From NCBI RefSeq assembly GCF_027923555.1, contig NZ_AP025523.1, forward strand, positions 62,001 to 126,000: 64,000 nt of DNA, written 5' to 3'. This DNA comes from Vulcanimicrobium alpinum (GTDB taxonomy: Bacteria; Vulcanimicrobiota; Vulcanimicrobiia; Vulcanimicrobiales; Vulcanimicrobiaceae). A program made the position numbers and the translations under genes. Under the pieces are notes generated by a model. The model made no database searches. It had not been told where the DNA came from and saw only the letters and a program-made list of their open reading frames with translations. This document shows, piece after piece, positions 58,080 through 64,000 of this stretch. The stretch's first letter is position 1. Each line of letters begins with the position of its first letter.

Positions 58080-59641
58080 TTGACGCGATCCGTCCGCGGC
58101 GCGACCTCGCCCGGCGCGCGCGGCGGTTCGGCGAGCAGACGCGCGAAACGCGCCGGCCCTTGCCCCGACCACGCGTCGGCGCGGCCGATGCGCATCAGGT
58201 CGCCGATCCCGTACTCCGTCCAGCGCGCGTTCACCAATTCGCGGGTTTCCGCGTCGCTGCGGATTTCGGGCGGCCAATCGCGCGCGTATCCTTCGTCGGC
58301 GCGCTTGCGGGTCGCGTCGATCCCGAGCTTGTTCCCCAGCGCGAGTTCGTACGAGCCGGCGTGATCGAGATCGTCGACCGGCCCCGGCATCACGACGAAA
58401 TCGCGCGCGGGATCGACGTTGTTGAGCGCGTTCCACACCACGCCGCGCACGTCGTGCACGTCGACGTCGTGATCGACGACGACGATGCAGCGCGTGAGCA
58501 TCATCATGTGGCCCAGGCCCCACAGCGCGTTCATGACTTTCTTGGCCTGACCGGGGTACGACTTGCGCACGGCGACGATGACGAGATTGTGAAATCCCCC
58601 TTCCACCGGGAGATTGTAGTCGACTATCTCCGGAACCACCATCTGCAGAAGGGGCAGGAAGATCCGCTCCGTCGCCTTGCCCAGCCAGGCGTCTTCCATC
58701 GGCGGTTTCCCGACCACCGTCGCGCCCCAGATCGCGTCGGCGCGGTGGGTGATCGCGGTGACGTGCAGGGTGGGATACAGATCGGCGGCGCTGTACACGC
58801 CGGTGTGATCGCCGAACGGGCCTTCGACGCGCAGGTCGTCGTTGTCGACGTAGCCTTCGATCACGAACTCCGCGTCCGCCGGGACGTCGAGATCGACGGA
58901 GACGGCGTTCGTCATGCGCATCGGTTTGCCGCGCAGAAACCCCGCGAACGCGAGCTCGTCGATGATCGGCGGCAGCGGCGCGGTCGCCGCGTAGGTGAGC
59001 ACGGGATCGCCGATCACGACCGCGACCGGGATCCGGCGTCCCCACTTCTCGGCGTGCGCGCGGCCCTGCTTGTGGCGCTGCCAATGCATCCCCGCGGTCG
59101 TGCCGTCGTAGATCTGCACGCGGTACATCCCGACGTTGGGGCGGCGCGTCTGGGGATCGCGCGTGAACACGAGCGGCAGCGTGACGAACGGGCCGCCGTC
59201 GAGAGGCCACGTGGTGAGGACGGGGAGTTGTCTGAGGTCGGGCGGATCGATGACGACGGCCTGTGAGGGAGCTGCGCCCTTGACGCGCACCGGCATCGCG
59301 GCGCGTCCGGCGAACGCGAGATCGGCGAGGCGCGTCACCTTGGCTCCCAGCGTCGGGGGCACCGCGAGATCGATCGTGCGCCGCAGCCGCTCCTCGACCT
59401 CGCGCAGCGTGCGGGCGCCGAACGCCATCGCGGCGCGCCGTTCGCTCCCGAACTGGTTGGTCAGCACCGGGAAGCGCGAGCCGCGCACGTGGCTGAAGAG
59501 CAGGGCGGGGCCGCCGGCCTTGACGACGCGGTCGGTGATCTCCGAGATCTCGAGCCGGGGATCGACCTCGGCGTCGATCGTCGCGAGCTCGCCCGCCGCG
59601 CGCAGCGCTCGCGCGAACGCGGCCAGCGAATCGTAAGCCAT
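58076..59641 (-). CDS. UbiD-family decarboxylase (quinone biosynthesis)
   Basis: The 521-residue protein has UbiD patches: VGMYRVQIYDGTTAGMHWQRHKQG, AEFVIEGYVDNDDLRVEGPFGDHTGVYS with the catalytic Glu, and YPGQAKKVMNALWGLGHMMM. UbiD enzymes use prenylated FMN to decarboxylate aromatic acids. The UbiA partner in the same operon fits a menaquinone or ubiquinone precursor step. No UbiX (flavin prenyltransferase) is in the window. Confidence 0.9.
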   Translation of the reverse strand: MAYDSLAAFARALRAAGELATIDAEVDPRLEISEITDRVVKAGGPALLFSHVRGSRFPVLTNQFGSERRAAMAFGARTLREVEERLRRTIDLAVPPTLGAKVTRLADLAFAGRAAMPVRVKGAAPSQAVVIDPPDLRQLPVLTTWPLDGGPFVTLPLVFTRDPQTRRPNVGMYRVQIYDGTTAGMHWQRHKQGRAHAEKWGRRIPVAVVIGDPVLTYAATAPLPPIIDELAFAGFLRGKPMRMTNAVSVDLDVPADAEFVIEGYVDNDDLRVEGPFGDHTGVYSAADLYPTLHVTAITHRADAIWGATVVGKPPMEDAWLGKATERIFLPLLQMVVPEIVDYNLPVEGGFHNLVIVAVRKSYPGQAKKVMNALWGLGHMMMLTRCIVVVDHDVDVHDVRGVVWNALNNVDPARDFVVMPGPVDDLDHAGSYELALGNKLGIDATRKRADEGYARDWPPEIRSDAETRELVNARWTEYGIGDLMRIGRADAWSGQGPARFARLLAEPPRAPGEVAPRTDRVK

Positions 59642-59723
59642 CCGAACAGGTTTAGACGCCGGGAGTTATCGGTCTTGCGCCGAGCGATACGGGAATCGCC
59701 GCGTTTGCGCGAATCGGGGCGGC

Positions 59724-60017
59724 ATGGCTCAATTCATGGCGCTGGTCAAGCGCAATTATGCCGAGTTCACCGAAGCCGATTTCGCGCCACTGCTCGAGGG
59801 CGAGGCGGAACGCGCGCGCCAGCTCTACGTGCAGGGCGTGGTGCGCGCGATGTGGGGACGCAAGGACGTCCCGGGCGCGATCATGCTGCTCGAGGCCGAG
59901 TCGCTCGACGCGGCGCGCGGCTTCGTCGACACCCTGCCCTTGCGCGCCAAGGGGATGCTCGATCTCGACATGCTCGTGCCGATCGGACCGTATCGCGGCT
60001 TCGGCCCGCGCGGTTGA
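59724..60017 (+). CDS. Small YCII/muconolactone-isomerase-like protein
   Basis: The 97-residue protein reads MAQFMALVKRNYAEFTEADFAPLLEGEAERARQLYVQGVVRAMWGRKDVPGAIMLLEAESLDAARGFVDTLPLRAKGMLDLDMLVPIGPYRGF. This ferredoxin-like fold is typical of muconolactone delta-isomerase or YciI proteins. Function is not deduced. It is divergent from the UbiD gene. Confidence 0.8.
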   Translation: MAQFMALVKRNYAEFTEADFAPLLEGEAERARQLYVQGVVRAMWGRKDVPGAIMLLEAESLDAARGFVDTLPLRAKGMLDLDMLVPIGPYRGFGPRG

Positions 60018-60020
60018 GCC

Positions 60021-60599
60021 CTAGTCCACCTGGATGAGCGCGACCGACGCGTCGTTGGCGCCGGCGCGTTCGAGGATCGTCTCGGCGTTCGCAGCGCCGA
60101 GCAACGCCGGGTCGAACGCGACCGTGGAGGCGAGGATCGCGTCGTGACGGTGCACGCGGTGCGCGATCGACGCCCCGTCGTGCGGTGCGGCGACGCCGGC
60201 GCCCAGCGCCGCGCCGCGGCCATGCAGGCGCTCGCGTTCCGCGAACCCGCTGTCGACGATCGCGCAATGCAACTGGCCTGCGCCGACGAAATCGAGATGA
60301 TCGTCGCCGGGACGGATCGCGATCAGCGCGACGACCGCGGCGAGCGCATCGTCGCGATGGTCGCGCGCGTGATGTTCGACGACCCGCTCGAGCGTCGCGA
60401 TCGCGCCGGGAAGCAGGGCGCGCGAGGTGATCAGCGCGCGCACTCCGCTGCGCAGCAGGTCGGCGACGGCGATGCGGTCGTTCCCGGCGATCACCTGGCC
60501 GACGGCGACGAGATGGGTGCCGTCGCGCAGATGGACGGTTTCGGCGAAGGTCGTGCCGTGCTTGCCGTGCGGCGCGCGCGACGCCGTCGTAACCGTCAC
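60021..60599 (-). CDS. Degenerate PP2C/SpoIIE-like phosphatase domain protein
   Basis: The 192-residue product has the C-terminal look of SpoIIE-type PP2C phosphatases: DDALAAVVALIAIRPGDDHLDFVGAGQLHCAIVD and ending NDASVALIQVD. The usual metal-binding Asp-Gly motif of the first half is not evident (HLVAVGQVIAGNDR), so activity is doubtful. GTG 60599 overlaps the upstream gene stop. It might be tied to partner-switching regulators such as the RsbW-like protein at 30.5 kb; that is inference. Confidence 0.6.
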   Translation of the reverse strand: MTVTTASRAPHGKHGTTFAETVHLRDGTHLVAVGQVIAGNDRIAVADLLRSGVRALITSRALLPGAIATLERVVEHHARDHRDDALAAVVALIAIRPGDDHLDFVGAGQLHCAIVDSGFAERERLHGRGAALGAGVAAPHDGASIAHRVHRHDAILASTVAFDPALLGAANAETILERAGANDASVALIQVD

Positions 60600-61117
60600 A
60601 GCACGTACGCCGTCTCGCCGATGCGTGCGAGCGGCCAGCGTCCGGAGGCGAAGAGCGCTTCGCTCAGCACGAAACGGTGCTCCGGAAGTCCCACCGCCGA
60701 CGCCAGCGCGCCGCGATAGACCGCATCGGCCGCCGCGCCGGCCGCAACGCGCGCGAGCTCCTCGTCGGCGATGCGCGCGCGCGCCAGGGCGGCGACGGCA
60801 TGCGCCATGAAAATCTCCAGCCCGTTGTCGACGACCGCCGACATCGCCTCGAGCAGCACGTCGGGCCCCGTCGATGCGAGCGCGCAGTCTTTGAGCATCA
60901 CGACATCCCTTGCATCGGCGTCGCGGGCCGCGTTCGCGCGCGGATCGTTCGCGAGCGCGCGCGCATCCTTCCAATTCGTCACCCGCTCGACCCGCGGAGC
61001 GAGCCGCGCCGCCGCTGCGCGCTCGTCGTCGGAGAACGGAAGCCCCGCGAGCGCGAACCAGCTTCCGCGCCGGATCGCGGCGGCGTGCGCTGCGATCACG
61101 GCCGCGTCGAAGGCCAT
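60596..61117 (-). CDS. Hypothetical protein
   Basis: A 173-residue protein of Ala-rich helical type (AAVIAAHAAAIRRGSWFALAGLPFSDDERAAAARLAPRVERV...), with the centre VVMLKDCALASTGPDVLLEAMSAVVDNGLEIFMAHAVAAL. I recognise no family. It is between the TlpA-like gene and the SpoIIE-like gene on the same strand and overlaps the latter by 4 bases. Confidence 0.7.
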   Translation of the reverse strand: MAFDAAVIAAHAAAIRRGSWFALAGLPFSDDERAAAARLAPRVERVTNWKDARALANDPRANAARDADARDVVMLKDCALASTGPDVLLEAMSAVVDNGLEIFMAHAVAALARARIADEELARVAAGAAADAVYRGALASAVGLPEHRFVLSEALFASGRWPLARIGETAYVL

Positions 61118-61122
61118 GTGCG

Positions 61123-61194
61123 CTACGCCGCGACCGGCGGGAGCGCGAGCGCGCGGCCGGCGATCGTGTTGATTGCGATGTCGGCAGTGTGCAC
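61123..61194 (-). CDS. Possible 23-residue leader peptide
   Basis: GTG 61194 is preceded by a good Shine-Dalgarno (GAGGAG, about 9 bases upstream) and opens VHTADIAINTIAGRALALPPVAA to TAG at 61123. It lies 5 bases before the ATG of the hypothetical gene. Its size and coupling suggest a leader or coupling ORF; nothing proves translation. Confidence 0.35.
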   Translation of the reverse strand: MHTADIAINTIAGRALALPPVAA

Positions 61195-61220
61195 GGAGGG
61201 TTCTCCTCTACAGGTCCGCA

Positions 61221-61772
61221 TCAGCGAATTCCGAGTTTGTCCAGGTACGACGGCAGCAAGTCGATCGGATCGCCCGTCTCGTTGACCGCCAGCCCTTGCC
61301 AGGCGTAGCGCACGACGCCGTTCGCATCGATAAGGAAATCCGACGGGATCTTGTATTTCATCCCGGCGTGCAGCTGCGCGTCGGGCGCGATCTGCGCGTC
61401 GAGTTCGTCGATCGGGTAGAGCGTCACCGGAAACGGGAACGCGGCGTTCGCGATCGCCTTGCGCGCAGTTGCGGCGTCGTCGAGGACGTCGACGCCGACG
61501 AACTGCACGCGGTCGCCGTATTTGGCGAAATCGTCGCGCACGAACGGGAGCGCCATCCGGCACGGCTCGCACCACGATGCGAACAGGAAGACGTAGGCCG
61601 GCTTTCCTTGCAGCGCCGCGAACGCGAACGGCGCGCCGTCACTGCGGGCGAGCGTCAGCGCGGGCGCGTGCCTGCCGACGGCGTCGGAGAGATCGAAGAC
61701 CGTCGGCGGCGCACGGTGCGCGCCGAGCAGCGTGAAGGTCGCCAAGAGCGCGAGCGTGCGAAGCGCGAGCAT
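61221..61772 (-). CDS. TlpA-like thioredoxin-family protein
   Basis: The 183-residue protein has a signal/anchor (LALRTLALLATFTLLGAHRA) and a TlpA-type redoxin domain with the redox motif WCEPC in LFASWCEPCRMALPFV, then DFLIDANGVVRYAWQG. It acts as a periplasmic thiol reductant, for example for cytochrome maturation; no partner is adjacent. It heads a minus-strand group of four genes. Confidence 0.88.
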   Translation of the reverse strand: MLALRTLALLATFTLLGAHRAPPTVFDLSDAVGRHAPALTLARSDGAPFAFAALQGKPAYVFLFASWCEPCRMALPFVRDDFAKYGDRVQFVGVDVLDDAATARKAIANAAFPFPVTLYPIDELDAQIAPDAQLHAGMKYKIPSDFLIDANGVVRYAWQGLAVNETGDPIDLLPSYLDKLGIR

Positions 61773-61822
61773 GGTGGAATCTCGAAACTGCGACGAACGG
61801 CCGCGCCGTTCCCGGTCGAACG

Positions 61823-61851
61823 CAAAAGAGCCCGCCGTGACGGCGGGCTCT
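61823..61851 (-). terminator. Intrinsic terminator of pnp
   Basis: On the minus strand AGAGCCCGCCG-TCA-CGGCGGGCTCT forms an 11-bp stem with a 3-base loop (positions 61827-61851) and is followed by TTTTGCG. It lies 19 bases after the pnp stop codon. Confidence 0.9.
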
Positions 61852-61870
61852 CGTGTCGTCGGAGCGAGTG

Positions 61871-64000
61871 CTATTCGCCGCCGCTCGGACGCGGGCGCCG
61901 GCGTCGCGGCCCGCGGTCGCTGCCGCCGCCCCCGCCCGTTGGGGTGGGACTGCTTTCACGGCGCGGCGCACCGTTGCTGCGCGCGCCGTTGCCGTTCCCG
62001 GCATAGCCGCCGCCGTTGCCGCCGTCGTCCTCACCGCCGGCGTCCGCACCCAGCACGGCCTTGCGGCTGAGGTTGATGCGGCCTTGCGCGTCGATCTCGA
62101 TCACCTTGACCATGATCTGATCGCCCGGCTTCACGACGTCTTCGACCCGCTCGACGCGTTGCGGCGCGAGCTGCGAGATGTGCACGAGGCCTTCCTTGCC
62201 CGGCAGAATCGCGACGAACGCACCGAAGTTCATCAGTCGCGTCACCGTGCCGAGATAGGTCTCGCCCGGCTTCACTTCTTTCGTGAGCGCTTCGACCATC
62301 TGCTTGGCCTTCTCGGCACCCGCAGCGTTCGCGCCCGCGATGAACACGCGGCCGTCGTTCTCGATGTCGATCTTCACGCCGGTGTCGGCGACGATCTTGT
62401 TGATCACCTTGCCGCCGGGGCCGATCACGTCCTTGATCTTGTCGGGACTGATCTGCACGACGATCATCCGCGGCGCGAACTCGGAGAGTTCGGTGCGCGG
62501 CTCGCTGATCGTCTCCTTGAGCTTGTCGATGATGAACAGGCGCGACTTCTTCGCTTCTTTGAGCGCTTCGCGCATGATCTCGATCGTGATCCCGGCGACC
62601 TTGATGTCCATCTGGATCGCCGTGATCCCGTCGACGGTGCCGGCGACCTTGAAGTCCATCTCGCCCAGCGCGTCTTCGAGACCCTGGATGTCGGTGAGAA
62701 CCGCGTAGTCCTTGCCCTTGAGGACGAGGCCCATCGCGACGCCCGCGACGTGGCCTTTGATCGGCACGCCCGCGTCGAGCAGCGCGAGCGTCGAACCGCA
62801 CACCGACGCCATCGACGACGAGCCGTTCGACTCAAGCACTTCGCTGATCAGGCGCAGCGTGTAGGGAAACTCGTCTTCGGGCGGGAGCACGGGGACCAGC
62901 GCGCGTTCCGCAAGCTGGCCGTGACCGATCTCGCGGCGGCCGGGCGAACGCATCGGGCGCGTCTCGCCGACCGAATACGGCGGGAAGTTGTAGTAGTGCA
63001 TGTAGCGCTTGTTGGGGATCGCGAGGATCCCGTCCAGACGCTGTTCGTCGGAGATCGAACCGAGCGTCGCGGCGGTGAACACCTGCGTCTGTCCGCGGGT
63101 GAAGACGCCCGAACCGTGCACGCGGGGGACGTAGTGCGTCTTGCACCAGATCGGCCGGATCTCGTCGGGCTTGCGGCCGTCGGGACGAATCTTCTCGTCG
63201 ACGACCATCGTGCGCAGCTCGTCCTCTTCCATCGCTTTGAGGATCTTGTCAAAGTCCTTCGACTTGGAATCCTCGACGAGCGTGCGGACGTGCGCATCGT
63301 CCTTTTTGTCGAGCTTCGCCAGCGCGGCCTCGCGCGAGAGCGCGGAGAACGCGGCGTTGCGTTCCTGCTTGTCGGTGACGCGCATCGCCTTGGCGACCTC
63401 CTTGGCGAAGTTCTTGCGCATCCACGCGTCGAGCTTCGCATCGGAGGTGAGCAGCGGATACTCGCGCTTCGCCTTGCCGGCTTTTTTCGCGAGCTGATCG
63501 ATCGCCTTGACGATCTTCTTGATCTCCGCGTGCGCGTACGCGACCGCGTCGAGGAACACGTCCTCGCTGATCTCGCTCGCGCCGCCTTCGACCATCATCA
63601 CCGCATCGGCGGTGCCGGCGACGACGATCTCCATCCCGCCGGTCTCGTACTGTTCGAGCGTCGGGTTGGTGATGAACGCGCCGCTTTCGTCGCGGCCGAC
63701 GCGCACGGCGGCGACGTTCTTCTGGAACGGAATATCGCTGACGGCGAGCGCCGCGCCGGCGGCGCAGACGGCGATGACGTCGCTGTCGAGACCGGGATCG
63801 GTCGAGAGGACCGTCGCGATGATCTGGACGTCGTTGCGGAAGCCGTCGGGGAACAACGGACGGATGGGGCGATCGATCTGCCGCGCGGAGAGCACGCCGT
63901 GTTCGGACGGGCGTCCTTCGCGCTTGATGTAGCCGCCCGGGATCTTGCCCGCGGCGTACATCTTCTCTTCGTAATCGCAGGTGAGGGGGAAGAAGTCGAT
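61871..64000 (-). CDS. pnp: Polynucleotide phosphorylase (5' partial)
   Basis: The frame is open through the right edge of the window, and an internal Met at 63961 is not the start: the upstream codons encode IDFFPLTCDYEEK, as in PNPase. The protein has two RNase PH domains (IRPLFPDGFRNDVQI...; then RALVPVLPPEDEFPYTLRLISEVLESNGSSSMASVCG), a KH domain (VIGPGGKVINKIVADTGVKIDIENDG) and an S1 domain (GETYLGTVTRLMNFGAFVAILPGKEGLVHISQLA), plus a Gly/Arg-rich disordered tail. It is a 3'-5' phosphorolytic RNase of the degradosome. The terminator follows the stop. Confidence 0.97.
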   Translation of the reverse strand: MDFFPLTCDYEEKMYAAGKIPGGYIKREGRPSEHGVLSARQIDRPIRPLFPDGFRNDVQIIATVLSTDPGLDSDVIAVCAAGAALAVSDIPFQKNVAAVRVGRDESGAFITNPTLEQYETGGMEIVVAGTADAVMMVEGGASEISEDVFLDAVAYAHAEIKKIVKAIDQLAKKAGKAKREYPLLTSDAKLDAWMRKNFAKEVAKAMRVTDKQERNAAFSALSREAALAKLDKKDDAHVRTLVEDSKSKDFDKILKAMEEDELRTMVVDEKIRPDGRKPDEIRPIWCKTHYVPRVHGSGVFTRGQTQVFTAATLGSISDEQRLDGILAIPNKRYMHYYNFPPYSVGETRPMRSPGRREIGHGQLAERALVPVLPPEDEFPYTLRLISEVLESNGSSSMASVCGSTLALLDAGVPIKGHVAGVAMGLVLKGKDYAVLTDIQGLEDALGEMDFKVAGTVDGITAIQMDIKVAGITIEIMREALKEAKKSRLFIIDKLKETISEPRTELSEFAPRMIVVQISPDKIKDVIGPGGKVINKIVADTGVKIDIENDGRVFIAGANAAGAEKAKQMVEALTKEVKPGETYLGTVTRLMNFGAFVAILPGKEGLVHISQLAPQRVERVEDVVKPGDQIMVKVIEIDAQGRINLSRKAVLGADAGGEDDGGNGGGYAGNGNGARSNGAPRRESSPTPTGGGGGSDRGPRRRRPRPSGGE

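Noticed and set aside
59758-60024. Second plus-strand frame over the YCII-like gene
   Set aside because: It is Ser/Arg/Cys-rich with no family look; the overlapping frame 59724-60017 is coherent.
1-64000. CRISPR array, insertion sequences, prophage or integron
   Set aside because: No regularly spaced direct repeats, transposase-like frames, terminal inverted repeats, integrase or phage structural motifs were found.

Overview
The window is a dense, very G+C-rich (about 70% by eye) chromosomal segment. Genes are packed head to tail with many 4-base ATGA/GTGA overlaps and frequent GTG starts. I see no gap over 300 bases, no tRNA or rRNA, no insertion sequence, no prophage and no CRISPR array. 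The content is mixed: FtsEX with an EnvC-like M23 protein, two C-terminal processing peptidases, a UbiD/UbiA pair of the kind used in quinone biosynthesis, a Gram-positive/mycobacterial style LexA operator, and an ECF41-type sigma factor. This suggests a deep-branching bacterium such as Eremiobacterota/Vulcanimicrobiota (WPS-2), but that placement is inference and not shown by any marker here.

0-8.5 kb: a Lys/Ala-rich tail of an unknown gene, a HAD phosphatase, a broken DUF4259-like gene, then a minus-strand cell-envelope operon: ftsE, ftsX, response regulator with a degenerate GGDEF domain, M23 hydrolase, and two S41 peptidases. 8.6-14.6 kb: a membrane-anchored peroxiredoxin overlapping a photoactive-yellow-protein-like PAS gene, then a YhaO/YhaN (SbcD/SbcC-like) nuclease pair and an acyl-CoA synthetase. 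14.7-22.5 kb: a complete branched-chain amino acid ABC transporter (livJ-H-M-G-F) with a haloacid dehalogenase and a large secreted zinc metalloprotease inserted in it.

24-48.6 kb holds three separated parts of an error-prone repair system: dnaE2, imuB and an imuA-like gene, each preceded by a near-perfect TCGAAC-N4-GTTCGA LexA box. Between them lie a PhnZ-like HD gene with a frameshift, a GNAT-inositol monophosphatase fusion, an RsbW-like kinase, pirin, an arginase-family enzyme, a ModF-like double ABC ATPase, an ECF41 sigma factor with VOC and DUF1801 neighbours, PhzF, two diacylglycerol-kinase-like lipid kinases, a PAP2 phosphatase, an aldo/keto reductase, a membrane glycosyltransferase-like protein and small secreted proteins.

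48.7-64 kb: an M16 peptidase pair with a PNPOx-like gene, a quinone oxidoreductase, SRPBCC and YihY proteins, a disrupted M48-RDD gene, an operon of UbiD, UbiA and a periplasmic binding protein, a TlpA/unknown/SpoIIE-like operon, and at the right edge polynucleotide phosphorylase (pnp, 5' end outside the window) with a clear intrinsic terminator.

The strongest points for a second look are the dispersed SOS mutasome regulon, the PYP-like photoreceptor with its chromophore-site residues intact, the transporter operon carrying its own secreted protease, and three genes carrying frameshifts (two also with an in-frame TGA), which are either real decay or sequence errors.
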